NCBI RefSeq assembly: GCF_000332075.2
Contig: NZ_ALVU02000002.1
Span: 186,001-250,000 of the forward strand
Direction of reading: 5' to 3'
From: Synechocystis sp. PCC 7509
Lineage (GTDB): Bacteria; Cyanobacteriota; Cyanobacteriia; Cyanobacteriales; Chroococcidiopsidaceae
DNA: 64,000 nucleotides
Shown here: positions 36,642-46,795 of the stretch, piece by piece
Layout: each line of letters starts with the position of its first letter
How positions within the stretch are numbered: the first letter of the stretch is position 1
The notes under the pieces: generated by a model
Told to the model about the DNA's origin: nothing
The model's database searches: none
The model's input: only the letters and a program-made list of their open reading frames with translations
Made by a program: the position numbers and the translations under genes

Positions 36642-37532
36642 ATGGCTCGTTGTCCTTTTGCTGTTTGGAAACCGATAACAGGTTCTAGCGGTTCTTATTT
36701 AGGTGGTCCTTTCAAAATCGTTCATCACACCACAGAAGGTTTTAAAGCATCTGATGCTATGAGAGCATATCGAGATAATCGTTCAGATCCTCATTTCACT
36801 GTAGATGCAACCACTATTTATCAACATATTGATACAGGGGCTGGTGCTCGGTCGTTGGAAAATTTAGATGGCGGCGTACAAACTAACAGAGATTCTGCGG
36901 TACAAATTGAAGTGGTGGGTTTTGCTGGTCGCCCTAAAGATCGAGAAACCTTAGCAAATGTAGAGCGACTCTGCCGTTGGATAGAAACTACTCATGGGAT
37001 TCCCAAAGTATGGCCTAATGGATTTCCCCGGTTTGGAGCAAGAGATCCGGGAGGACATAATCGAAATAGGACGAATTGGGATACTAAAGGTGGACATTAT
37101 GGACATTCTCATGTGCCTGAGAACGATCACTGGGATCCAGGTTACACGCGAGCCGAGGTAGAAATCGTCATGGGCGGGATTTTGGAGTCATTAGAGCCTG
37201 AACTAGAAGCCTTTGCTTTGCTCCTCCCTTCTGAGATAGAAGTCGAAATTGATAATCTTGTCCTAACTACTTATCTGGTAACGGTGCCTTTAGATGCTAA
37301 AGGACAGGGGGTTATTTCTTTAGATGTTGTTTGGGAGCGAGTAATATCTATCATTCCCAAAATTGAAAAAAATGGGGATGGGGTTTGGCAAACTTGCACA
37401 GTAGCGTTAGCAGAAGAAGACGGACAAACCCTATTAGTCGCTACTGGAGGAATGCCAGAAACAACCATTACTGTGCTGGTTAAAACATTAGATGCTAATA
37501 ATCTAAGTGCAGAATCAGTCGGTTGTCCTTGA
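36642..37532 (+). CDS. N-acetylmuramoyl-L-alanine amidase-type protein
   Basis: 296 residues with AAGGAG ahead of the ATG. Residues about 1-180 match the amidase_2/PGRP fold: FKIVHHTTEGF, DPHFTVDATTIYQHI, and GHYGHSHVPENDHWDPG with the zinc-binding histidines. This family splits the bond between the glycan and the stem peptide of peptidoglycan. The last 100 residues form a separate beta-rich domain of unknown role. There is no signal peptide. Confidence 0.85.
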   Translation: MARCPFAVWKPITGSSGSYLGGPFKIVHHTTEGFKASDAMRAYRDNRSDPHFTVDATTIYQHIDTGAGARSLENLDGGVQTNRDSAVQIEVVGFAGRPKDRETLANVERLCRWIETTHGIPKVWPNGFPRFGARDPGGHNRNRTNWDTKGGHYGHSHVPENDHWDPGYTRAEVEIVMGGILESLEPELEAFALLLPSEIEVEIDNLVLTTYLVTVPLDAKGQGVISLDVVWERVISIIPKIEKNGDGVWQTCTVALAEEDGQTLLVATGGMPETTITVLVKTLDANNLSAESVGCP

Positions 37533-37561
37533 ACTTAATTACAGCCACTCTAATGTATTTC

Positions 37562-37702
37562 GGCGTTGCTGAACCGAAGTATGAATTGCTGTCATGATTC
37601 TTGCCTTGCCCCTTAAATTCCCCAACTATAAAGGACTTTGATAATCGGTTCCCCAAAATTGGGGGCTAGGAGGGCGAAATTATATCTGAATTCAGCAACG
37701 CC
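37562..37702. mobile_element. MITE-like element with 12-bp inverted repeats
   Basis: 141 bp bounded by perfect inverted repeats GGCGTTGCTGAA (37562-37573) and TTCAGCAACGCC (37691-37702). It encodes nothing. The inner sequence includes a C-rich half and a G-rich half that can pair (CCCCAAAATTGGGG inside). Similar short cyanobacterial elements are moved by transposases supplied from elsewhere. The flanks show no clear duplication. Confidence 0.7.
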
Positions 37703-37727
37703 TGTATTTCTTCCTCAAGCTTACTAG

Positions 37728-37982
37728 AAGTCTGCTGATGGGCTGATTAATGGTGGAGAGCCGGAAAAAAACTATCGTCAATCACTTGATGATTGGGATG
37801 CAATAGGTGCGCCTAGAAACAAGATTGTCTCAATGGCAGGGGAACTAGAATTTTCCACAGCAGCACAAATAGATAAATATGCAGAAGAAGCTAAAAAACA
37901 AGGAATTGCTAGTAGGCATTTTTATACCGCAACTGAAGATGTCAAATCTGCCATTTGGGAGGCGGTAGCACAAGCAGGATAA
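37728..37982 (+). pseudogene. C-terminal fragment of a probable glycosidase
   Basis: An open frame without a start codon, SADGLINGGEPEKNYRQS and on to VAQAG, ends at TAA 37980-37982. GAPRNKIVSMAGELEF and the helix that follows look like the end of a TIM-barrel glycosidase. The 5' part is gone, the MITE lying 25 bases upstream. It is probably what remains of an extra cluster gene between the amidase and SH3b genes. Confidence 0.5.
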
Positions 37983-37986
37983 TCCT

Positions 37987-38061
37987 AATAAAATTCGTGG
38001 TATTTGGTTGACCACTGCTGCTATTAATGTGCTGGCCTTCCAATCAAAGCTGATAGTTTAA
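37987..38061 (+). pseudogene. N-terminal scrap of a GH10-like (GHL10) gene
   Basis: Twenty-odd codons read NKIRGIWLTTAAINVLAF before a stop. They match the opening of the GH10-like gene at 42305 (VRGVWLTLDDSNVL). This suggests a second, deleted copy of that glycosidase gene stood here. Confidence 0.55.
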
Positions 38062-38513
38062 CTCTTGTAAACACAATTCTTTCAAGGTGAATAATCATGG
38101 CAACATTAAAAGTTAAAACTGATAGTCTGAATCTTCGCAATTCCCCAGAGATCAAAGATGGCAATATTATTACCGCTTTACCACTTGCCCAAGAGGTAGA
38201 AGTTGTAAATGGCAATCCAACCGATAGATTTTGGGAAGTTAAAACAGTAGTTAACGGTAACACTTTAACAGGGTTTGCTAGTGCAGCCTTTCTACGTCAA
38301 CCTGTAAGCGCAGCTAAAGAGGCACTAATTAGTGCCGCAGTTAAAGAATGGCTGCGATTTGAACGTGGAGATAAATTAGAAAATCAAGATCCTCAATATA
38401 AATATGTGGGAGAGTATTGGTCAAAAATTGGCTCAAGTTTTACTGGCAGGGATCGAGATCAACCTTGGTCAGCAGCTTTTATTTCTTTTGTTGCTCGTGC
38501 TGCTGGTTATAAC

Positions 38514-39417
38514 GGTAGTGCGTCAATTCAATGTGGGATGATATAGTGACAGGGTGGTTTTAAACTCGAAGCATCTCTATGGATTGTCCTCTGTGTGGTC
38601 ACATTAAAGCCCATAAACATGGCAAGATGCCGAACGGACATCAACGTTACCTGTGTCCCGCTTGCCATCAAACGTTCTCGGAATCCTTCGACAGTTTGTA
38701 CTATCGTCGACATATTAGTCCTGAACAAATTCGCCAAGTGTTGCAAGCACATAGTGAGGGCAGTAGTTTACGAGGGATTAGTAGAACAACTGGGCTTGCC
38801 TACAACACAGTTGTGAGTATTGTTCGCGCTGCCAGTCAAAAAGCCCAATTGGTTCACAATGCCGAAGTCCAAGCTGTACAAACAGAGGAGGTAAGTGCCG
38901 ATGAGATGTGGTCATTTGTCTCAAAAAACAGAAACAGTGTTGCGCTCAAGAACTAGAAGTCGGGGATTGTTGGATCGGTCTGAGTCTTGCCGATTCAAGT
39001 GGCTTAATTCTGGCGGCGCGAGTTGGCAAACACACTGATGAACTGATTGGTCAGTTAGTCCTCAACACCGAGGGAAAAACAAATTGCAAGCAATTTAACA
39101 GTGATGCTTGGGGCGGGTATGAGCGAGTTCTACCTCCTGAAATTCACCACTACATTGGCAAAGACAAAACGCAGCGATTAGAACGTACTAATGGTACTGT
39201 GCGACAACAAACCGGAAGATGGCATCGACGACAGAACAAGTTTGGTAAGGTGTGGGAACAGACAAAAGTGACAACTCGATTAGTGGTGAGTTACTTCAAC
39301 TGGATTTGGCAGCATAGCCGATTCAAAACAACTGCTGCACAACGAGCCGGATTAGCAACGAGAGCGTGGAGTTGGCATGATATTGCTACCTATCCCACAT
39401 TAATTTGATGCATCACC
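38514..39417 (+). mobile_element. IS1-family insertion sequence, copy B
   Basis: 904 bp with imperfect inverted ends (GGTAGTGCGTCAA left, GGTGATGCATCAA read inward from the right). A perfect 8-bp target duplication GTTATAAC, itself a palindrome, lies at 38506-38513 and 39418-39425. It belongs to a different IS1 subgroup from copy A, with a two-frame transposase. Confidence 0.95.
38579..39408 (+). CDS. IS1-family transposase made by programmed -1 frameshift
   Basis: Two overlapping frames. The first (38579-38956) encodes a zinc finger and helix-turn-helix (InsA-like) and continues to DEMWSFVSKN. The second, one frame back, continues with the DDE part to 39408 (TEGKT..., SDAWGGYE, QRLERTNGTVRQ). 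At 38923-38929 the message has AAAAAAC positioned as A-AAA-AAC in the first frame, the same slippery heptamer that IS1 uses. The fused product should be about 276 residues. Confidence 0.9.
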
Positions 39418-40736
39418 GTTATAACGATTTCAAATTTGCTCCGGCTCACTCTACATACGTTTATGATGCAGTTGATAAACGCAAGTCAAATGTTACCACT
39501 GCACCTTTTTGGGGATTTAAAATTAACGATCATAAACCTCAATTGGGTGATTTAGTCTGCCGTTGGCGAGAGAACCCCATTACTTCCATTGATGCGCTCC
39601 CAAGTGGAGGATTTAAGAGTCACTGTGACATTGTAGTAGAAATTCGGGATACAGAAGTTCGTACTCTTGGGGGTAATGTTAACCAGTCAGTATCAATAGC
39701 TGCATACCCATTGAATGCTAGTGGTTTTCTCAGACCAGTTAACAATGTTTATGGTGTTCTGAGAAACAATTTTTAATTAAACTGGAAGATTGAAATCATG
39801 TCGACTTTACAAGATGTTATTACTAATAATTCATCATTGACACGCACTCAATTAAAAGCCGATAAAGCTTTAGTAATGGAAATTCAAACTAAACTAAGTG
39901 CTTTAGGATTTTACCCTGGAGGTGGATGGATTGATGGCGATTTAGGCGGTGTCAGCAGCTTTTCTTGGAAAGGATTAATTAATTTCTGTGGAACAGTTGG
40001 TAGTGTTACTGTACCATCAGATACTGTTGCTATCAATCTAGGTGTAGCCAAAAAGCTACTGGAAACTCTAAAAGTAGATTCTATTTTAGATGAAGCTAAA
40101 AATACCTCGTTTACTTTAGAAAAGCTGACAAAAATTCAAACTGCTTCCATAATTGTCAATCCAAATACAGAAGCTGCTGCATTTGTTGCCAGAACAACAA
40201 GCAAGTCACCTTTCCAGAAATTTATCAATGACTATCCAGCTTATTTAGAACAAAAACCTGATGGTAGTTCTGTTATTTCCTATGGAGACAGCTTTACTCT
40301 GTCTACTGGTGTCACAGTTAATTTTAATGATTATCCCGATACCGGAGATAAACCAAATATTGATAATACAGGCTTAAACTTTCTTTCTAGTAATATCAGT
40401 AATGCCTGTGTTTGTGTAGGTAGTTTCGCTGGTAGAGGTAGTGATATTAAAGCTCACTGGTTAGGGAAAAATGCATTTGAACCAGAACAGTTTCTTAGCA
40501 CTACTAAATTTATTGGTGTTTTAAATGCTGTTTGTCAAATCAATAGTAACTCTATCAATACGGATGTTGATGATTGTGTCATTGAATCCCCAAGATTTCG
40601 TTTTAATGCTTTAGTTAGGGACATGGTAACTTACAAGTGGGAATTTGGTTCATCCAACGCCATTGGTGCTATGTTTAAACGCTTCACTAAACGCCCAATC
40701 CTAGAACAATGGATCGTAGATCAAACAGGTAATAGT

Positions 40737-41715
40737 ACGTCAGTTCGGGATAAGGAAAAAGCTAAAAAAGGGGCAAAACAGGTAGTCTGAAAGTACCAAC
40801 TAATCAATCTACCTGGATGCCTTATGCTTAGTTTAGAAGACCTATTCTGCTCCGTCGATGATTTTTGCCAAATCTTTGAACCACGGTGGGAGCAGCAATT
40901 GCTCAGTCATAATTTAAGAAAGCGCAAACGTTCACGTACCCTATGCTTGAGCGAAATCATGACGATTGTGATTAGCTTTCATCAGTCTTGTTACCGGAAT
41001 TTTAAAACTTACTACTTGGAAAAGGTGCAAAAACATTGGCAGGCTTATTTTCCCAGACTTGTAAGCTACAATCGGTTTGTGGAATGGCTCCCTAGCATTT
41101 TAATACCCTTATGCGCCTATCTACGTTCTCGTTTTGGCGCTTGTAGTGGGATCAGTTTCATGGACTCCACTAGCCTCCGGGTCTGTCACAATAAGCGCAT
41201 CCATCAGCATCAAGTATTTCAAAATCTTGCTGCTCGTGGCAAGACCTCGGTAGATTGGTTTTTTGGTTTTAAACTACATTTGGTCGTCAATGACAAAGGT
41301 GAGTTACTTAACTGTCAAATAACTCCAGGCAATATTGACGACCGTAAACCTGTTCCTAAATTGCTACAACAACTTTTCGGTAAAGTGTTTGCAGATAAAG
41401 GCTACATTTCTCTACAACTTGCCAAAGATTTGTGGAAAAGTGCTGGCATCCAACTTATAACTAAGCTCAAGCGCAACATGAAGCAGCGTTTAATGCCTCT
41501 AGGCGAACGACTGCTATTACGTAAACGTGCAGTGATCGAAACTATTATCGACCAATTAAAAAATATCTCCCAGATAGAGCATTCAAGGCATCGTTCGCCA
41601 GTCAACTGCTTTGTCAACATCCTCTGTGGATTGATTGCTTATTGCCATCAACCAAAGAAGCCAAGTATTGCTACCATCCATAATTTGCTGCCTTCTGCTT
41701 AACCCGAACTGACGT
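40737..41715 (+). mobile_element. IS982-family insertion sequence
   Basis: 979 bp with inverted ends ACGTCAGTTCGGG (perfect for 13 bases). A 7-bp target duplication TAATAGT lies at 40730-40736 and 41716-41722. Excision with one duplicate restores the host gene frame exactly. Confidence 0.95.
40824..41702 (+). CDS. IS982-family transposase
   Basis: 292 residues. [13 protein letters not shown] holds the first catalytic Asp, [12 protein letters not shown] the second, and [13 protein letters not shown] the Glu, the DDE arrangement of this family. It appears intact. Confidence 0.94.
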   Translation: MLSLEDLFCSVDDFCQIFEPRWEQQLLSHNLRKRKRSRTLCLSEIMTIVISFHQSCYRNFKTYYLEKVQKHWQAYFPRLVSYNRFVEWLPSILIPLCAYLRSRFGACSGISFMDSTSLRVCHNKRIHQHQVFQNLAARGKTSVDWFFGFKLHLVVNDKGELLNCQITPGNIDDRKPVPKLLQQLFGKVFADKGYISLQLAKDLWKSAGIQLITKLKRNMKQRLMPLGERLLLRKRAVIETIIDQLKNISQIEHSRHRSPVNCFVNILCGLIAYCHQPKKPSIATIHNLLPSA

Positions 41716-42304
41716 TAATAGTGGGATTGAATTTCGTGGAGGATATGGCGAAGATCCATTGATTGCCGATCCAAAAGTCAAAGATACTACGAGTGGAAAC
41801 TTTGTTTTATCCTCTGGTGGTATAGGTGCTACTGGCAACAATTCAGTCTCTGCTTACGACTTAGTACGTTTAATTTCAATGCTAGGATGGCACTTACACT
41901 TACCAAATACTGCTAAATTACCATCAGCCCAATGGAAAAGTTTAGAAAGTGTAGTTAGAGCTATGGGCAATGATACTGCCCGTTATGTAGATGTGGCACT
42001 AGAAACTTTAGGGATAGTTAATGTAATTAGTAAACCAGTTATTATCTCTAAAGTAGGTTGGGGTAATAGTTCCATGACCTATGCTGCATTAGTAAAGTTT
42101 GTCGATAATCGAATAACTCCATCTAAGCTGAGAACATTTGCCTTGGCACTGCGATGTCCGACTCCAGCCTCGAATAAATCTAGAGATACTCATTTAGCCG
42201 CAGCCGTTACAGAAATCGTCCGGCGGATTGTCAATGAGGAACTAGCTTAAAAAAAATCTTGTATCCTAAAGTCCAATCGTTAATTATTTGGAGATATTGA
42301 GGCA

Positions 42305-42820
42305 ATGGTTGACTTAGAAGTTAGAGGAGTTTGGCTGACGCTTGATGACAGTAACGTTCTCAAATCGGAAACAAATATTAGAGAGGCGCTGACAAAGCTA
42401 AAGTCCCACGGTTTCAACACTATTTATCCTGCTGTGTGGCATAGCGGTCATACCCTTTACCATAGTCAGGTTGCTGAGAATTTTATGGGTGTAGCCGTTA
42501 AACCTGACAAAGATTTTGAAGACCGAAAGCTTATGGAAGAACTCGTTAAAGTTTCAAAAGAACAAGACTTTCGACTAATTCCTTGGTTTGAATTCGGTTT
42601 AATGGTTCCTCCTAACTCGCCTATCGACAAGCTTGAGGATAAAGATCCAAGCAAATTCAAAGACTTAATTACCAGAACTAAAGATGGTGGGAAAATTCGG
42701 ATTAAAGAAGATGATTTAGGGCAGTTAATGCGCGATGATTCAGGAAAATTAGTACCTGATGATTTTGTCTGGATGAATCCCTGCCATCCTGAAGTTCAAA
42801 ACTTTATGGTGGAGCTTATT
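42305..42820 (+). pseudogene. GH10-like (GHL10) glycosidase, 3' end cut off by a Tn3 element
   Basis: 172 residues match the start of family-10-like glycosyl hydrolases of the GHL10 type: RGVWLTLDDSNVL, GFNTIYPAVWHSGHTLYHS, LIPWFEFGLM and a final WMNPCHPEVQNFMVELI, the order of these TIM-barrel strands. The natural sequence ends at GAGCTTATT, where GGGG of a Tn3-type end begins; a few foreign codons follow to a stop at 42844. About half the barrel is missing. GHL10 proteins are thought to act on cell-wall or other glycans. Confidence 0.8.
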
Positions 42821-44818
42821 GGGGTAAAAGTAGCGAAGAGCTAAATTGCCGCCGCGCGACGGTTGAAAAACTTACCCAGATTAGGTTTCAGAAAAAAATT
42901 AAGTATTAGCAGCATCAATTTGTAATCGCTCGTTCATATCCAGTCGAAAAGTGCCGTAAGGGTTAACGTGTACCCAAATCAACGGTGATAACGCCCGGAA
43001 ATCTTCTTTTCTCATTTGCTTCATCCAAGTAGCTTCTGCCAAAACCCTTTGAATCATCAGTGTATTGATGTAAACAAGGCTAATTTGCAATAGGTGCAGG
43101 GATAAAACCGATAATTCTTGCTCATCCAGGCGGTTAGTGGCAATTTCACTATTTTTGCCGTAAAAAATAAACCCATTAGCACTATTCCAATTTTCCACCA
43201 CATTCAGCCCTTCATTAATCTCACGCCGTAAAGCTTCAGAATTGAGGTAGTGACAGAGAAAGATGGTTTTAACCGCTCTACCTAGCTCAGAAAGTGCTTT
43301 TTGTGTCGGATGTTGAGGAGAAGAACGGCTAAAACGTTTCAAAATCGTGTCGGCTTCCGCCGTTCCTAAACGTAAAGCAGTAGTGTATTTAATCATCTGG
43401 TCATACTGCTGGCGAATCAGTTCCCAATCAATCGCTTTAGTAAGGACAAGTTGCAAGTTAGGAAAATCTTGTCTTTGTCCAGCACTTGGTAGATATAACT
43501 TTTGGGAACCAATGCGCTTGATCCGAGGCATCAACTCAAAGCCCAGTAAACGGCAGAAGCCAAAGGCAATTTCATTTTGACCATGAGTGTCTACATAGTT
43601 TTTCTTTACTTTCATATCAGTGCAATGACGTAAGAGTCCCTCAATCATTGCTGCCACTTCACTAGAAGAGCAAGTCTTCAGTTGAGAGTAGATGCAAGCA
43701 GATTTTTTCTCAACGTGCCAGTAGATCATCACCCCCCGACCGCCGTAGCGGATATGCCACTCTGTCATCAAATTTTGATCCCACGAGCCAAACTTTTTAG
43801 AATCACTAGCACACGCTGTCGTACCTTCGCCCCAAATTGCTACCTTACGAATATTGAAAGTAGCATTTACAACTTCTGCAATAGCATTCCGCAAGTGTTC
43901 TCGGTGAATATAGTGCTTTTTGACATAACGCAGATCGTACTCTAAGTCACTATTAATTCCTCCGCACATACGCTTGAGTCCGGTATTGCTACCCAATCCG
44001 TACAAACACAACAACAATCGTCGTTGTAGGGTTTCTCGGTCTAGGTTAGAGCGCACACCCGTATTCTTGAAATGATTAGTAAAACCAATCCGCAGGTCGG
44101 CTTCTTTCAGCATATCTAGCAAACTGGTCAAGGGCCAGCGTCTTTCTATCTCACGTTTAAGTTGCAAGAGATTGAGTGGTTCTGGCTGTGCTTCTGGAGG
44201 GGAGAGGCTAATCCAGCCATTTTTCTGCTTTTGAATTTTGACTTTAGTATTGCTGGGCATTCCAGTATCTAGCATTGTTAAAGCCTGAGTCATTTCCTGC
44301 TGGAGTTGGCTGATAAAGGTGAGAGCATCTAATGGTTGCCCTAAAGCCTTGTAGTAGGTTTCTCGATGTACTTCAAAGTCTTGGGGCAAGTCTTCTTCTG
44401 GGTTACAGTAGCGTTTAGCCCCAACTACCCAAATTTCCTTTGAGCGCAGCTTACCTCGTAGTGTCTGTAATACGCAGATTTCGTAGTTAGCACGATTAAC
44501 TCTTTCTTGTCCATCTTCCATTATTTCTATAACCAAACCATGCCAGCCACTTTTCAGCACACCTTCAATAAATATCTCCTCTCCTTCTTCGTAATATCGT
44601 TGATTACTATTTTGGTATCTTTTGAGCAATTTTAAGGCGGAAATTACTGGGCGGTGAGTGTTGTTGTTAGAGCAAAATTCTAAAGTGGACAGCAGTTGGG
44701 GTACCATACGCCGATAATGATGCAGGTATGATGAGCGCATCACGGTGTAAACTTTCTCCTGATAGGTGGGAGTATTTGACTTGTACTCTCTGATTAGCGC
44801 TTGTAGCGTTTTTGGACT
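42821..44818 (-). mobile_element. Tn3-family transposon, one end only
   Basis: One terminus begins GGGGTAAAAGTAGCGAAGAG at 42821 (Tn3-family ends commonly start GGGG) and abuts the broken glycosidase. The rest is a transposase gene that is itself cut by IS6 copy 2 at 44818. The opposite terminus and any resolvase or cargo are missing, so it cannot move alone. Confidence 0.7.
42899..44817 (-). pseudogene. tnpA: Tn3-family transposase, N-terminal third missing
   Basis: The frame is open from the IS6 junction ([14 protein letters not shown]) to a stop at 42899, about 639 residues against roughly 1000 in the family. [15 protein letters not shown] and the long helical region are typical. The catalytic residues are present: Asp in CASDSKKFG, Asp in YVDTHGQNE, and Glu in [13 protein letters not shown]. 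The N-terminal DNA-binding part is lost. An ATG at 44743 could start a shorter product. Confidence 0.9.
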
Positions 44819-45650
44819 GGTTGTGTTGCAAAAAATGGTAGGCTGAAATAATTCCGCTAGAGAAAATCATTGTACCGGCCTCTAATGAATTCTAAATCCC
44901 CCTTCAAGTGGCGGCATTATCAGTCAGAAATCATCCTACGTTGTGTTCGGTGGTATCTAAGCTATCCGCTTTCCTATCGCCAAGTAACAGAGATGGTGAA
45001 CGAGCGGGGATTAGATATACATCACAGCACCGTCTTCCGTTGGGTGCAAGAATATAGTCCAGAAATGGACAAACGAGTCAGACCGTATCTAAAGCTTACT
45101 AATGACTCATGGCGGGTAGATGAAACCTATATTTTGGTCAAAGGCAAGCAGAAGTATTTATACCGAGCAGTCGATTCGGCAGGGAACACCTTAGACTTCC
45201 TCCTCACAGCGAAGCGGGATGCGAAAGCGGCGAAACGGTTTTTGCGTAAGACATTGAAAGCAATTCACACTTCCGTACCAAGAGTCATCACTGTGGATAA
45301 GAACCCTGCTTATCCAAAAGCGATTAACGTACTCAAAGCTGCCAATAAGTTACCCGAAGTAGTGAAATTACGACAGATTAAATATCTCAATAATATTGTG
45401 GAGCAAGACCATCGGGGGATAAAACGATTAGTCAAACCAGGAATGGGATTTGGCTCCTTCAACACTGCAAGAAGAACCATTCGGGGATATGAAACTCTGA
45501 ACATGGTTAGAAAAGGACAAGTTATTGGTGTTCCCAGGGGAGCCATCAAAGAGCGACTTGTCTTTATCTATCAAATCTTTGGGGTAGTTGCATAATTTCA
45601 ACTCCTGCCACAGGGGTTTTCTGTCTTCACTAAGTTTTTGCAACACAACC
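44819..45650 (+). mobile_element. IS6-family insertion sequence, copy 2
   Basis: 832 bp with the same GGTTGTGTTGCAAAAA ends as copy 1 and in the same orientation. The outer flanks, TTTGGACT and AAAAAAAG, do not match. It truncates the Tn3 transposase on its left and a hypothetical gene on its right. Confidence 0.95.
44885..45595 (+). CDS. IS6-family transposase
   Basis: Identical in protein sequence to the copy at 26459, with the same DDE motifs. The ATG at 44885 is the preferred start. Confidence 0.95.
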   Translation: MNSKSPFKWRHYQSEIILRCVRWYLSYPLSYRQVTEMVNERGLDIHHSTVFRWVQEYSPEMDKRVRPYLKLTNDSWRVDETYILVKGKQKYLYRAVDSAGNTLDFLLTAKRDAKAAKRFLRKTLKAIHTSVPRVITVDKNPAYPKAINVLKAANKLPEVVKLRQIKYLNNIVEQDHRGIKRLVKPGMGFGSFNTARRTIRGYETLNMVRKGQVIGVPRGAIKERLVFIYQIFGVVA

Positions 45651-45652
45651 AA

Positions 45653-45982
45653 AAAAAGCAAAAAGGCTATAAACCATCAGTGCTTGATACTAAGTCGGTA
45701 GAAATAAAGCTTATCCACCGAGCTTTGGAGTTACTAGAACAACTAAAAAGTAAAAGCTATTACAACACCGAAACTATCGACGAATACTTAAGTCTAGTCC
45801 CAACTCCTTTAGGTACAAAAATCGACCCTTTTGTAATTCTATCAAAGCTTCCAGAAATTAATAGGCACGAACAATTGTTACGAGAATTACTACCAAAAGT
45901 AGAAGTAGCAACTGCAAACCAAGAAATACCAAAAGTTATTTCGCTTAAAGGTCTTTCTAACTTGTTTTGGAAGATTGACTAA
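45653..45982 (+). pseudogene. hypothetical protein, 5' end cut by IS6
   Basis: An open frame of about 110 residues runs out of the IS without a normal native start; a GTG at 45680 could still begin a 101-residue product. Helical and not recognised. Its last residues, SLKGLSNLFWKID, closely resemble the end of the next protein (SLKRFSKLFWSTKT), a hint that the two share a C-terminal peptide signal. Confidence 0.5.
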
Positions 45983-46053
45983 TACTTTAATCGTACCTTT
46001 AAGTATTAGTAATAACACTAAAGATAAATGTTACTAATATTTAAACTACTACC

Positions 46054-46746
46054 ATGAAAATTGAATTTAGTTCAGAACTTCATCCAGATAGAAAAGTATC
46101 AATTACTCTACCGGAAAGCCCCTTTTTGCTGAGACTGAATAAGCAGGTAGGGTGTTTCGCTACAGGCTTAATTGAACAGTACAACCATGAGTCAATGGAA
46201 ACTTATGGGCGTGGGAAGTGGTTGGAGTGTGCGATCGCCAAGTTTGATGATGACTTGCACGGAATCGTCGGTATGGGAGAAAGCAAGCAGTGGGGTTTTG
46301 TTAGCGCCATAGTGACTAGGGCTGACGATTTCCGAATTGAGCCAGGTTGCCTTGTTCACTTTTTAACCTACAGAGCGGAACGAATTAGTTGCACCAGGTT
46401 AGAAAATGAAAACACCCGTAAAGTACCTTATATACTAAGGATAAACTTTAATTTATCAATCCCGACTCAACATGGAAAGGTAATTAGACCACCTTCCATA
46501 TCCAAGCACCAACCGAACCGTATAGAATCGCAATACTTGGAATCTGCTAAAAGTATAGTTAAAAATTATCCAGATTACTTGCCAGACGCAACTTCTTTGT
46601 ATCCCGCAAAGTATAATAGTCAAACAAATAAGTTAATCTCAGGATTAGTGCATCGGAAAACTTTAGTAGTACCAAAAGCTACAAATAGTATCAACTTGAC
46701 TTCACTAAAAAGATTCTCTAAGTTGTTTTGGAGTACAAAAACATGA
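46054..46746 (+). CDS. hypothetical plasmid protein
   Basis: 230 residues, not recognised. The first 130 residues look beta-rich (KIEFSSELHPDRKVSITLP, then WGFVSAIVTRADDF). It ends with SLKRFSKLFWSTKT, similar to the end of the preceding gene's product. Same strand, 70 bases after it. No signal peptide or membrane segment. Confidence 0.6.
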   Translation: MKIEFSSELHPDRKVSITLPESPFLLRLNKQVGCFATGLIEQYNHESMETYGRGKWLECAIAKFDDDLHGIVGMGESKQWGFVSAIVTRADDFRIEPGCLVHFLTYRAERISCTRLENENTRKVPYILRINFNLSIPTQHGKVIRPPSISKHQPNRIESQYLESAKSIVKNYPDYLPDATSLYPAKYNSQTNKLISGLVHRKTLVVPKATNSINLTSLKRFSKLFWSTKT

Positions 46747-46795
46747 TGAAATTACAAAAAAAAACTGCGCTACGTGTCCTTTTGTTAACTCAGAT

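Larger units (their letters stand above)
38097..39776 (+). pseudogene. SH3b-DUF2272 protein gene, interrupted by IS1 copy B
   Basis: The 5' part (38097-38513) encodes an SH3b domain (LKVKTDSLNLRNSP..., residues about 1-65) and the start of a DUF2272 domain (PWSAAFISFVARAAGYN). The 3' part resumes at 39426 as DFKFAPAHSTYVYD and ends at 39776. Removing the IS and one GTTATAAC duplicate gives a continuous 255-residue frame. DUF2272 proteins resemble NlpC/P60-type peptidases; SH3b domains bind peptidoglycan. Again there is no signal peptide. The current 5' frame ends 11 codons into the IS. Confidence 0.9.
39798..42250 (+). pseudogene. beta-lactamase/transpeptidase-fold protein gene, interrupted by IS982
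   Basis: The 5' part (39798-40736, 313 codons) and 3' part (41723-42250) join in frame as TGNSGIEFRGG once the IS and one TAATAGT are removed, giving 488 residues. Residues 1-65 resemble a peptidoglycan-binding domain (QTKLSALGFYPGGGWIDGDLG). The rest shows the three motifs of serine beta-lactamase/penicillin-binding folds: SDIK at 215-218, SSN at 285-287 and KVG at 423-425. It may have been a D-Ala-D-Ala hydrolase. Spacing of 21 bases after the SH3b gene supports an operon. The gene is now broken. Confidence 0.8.
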
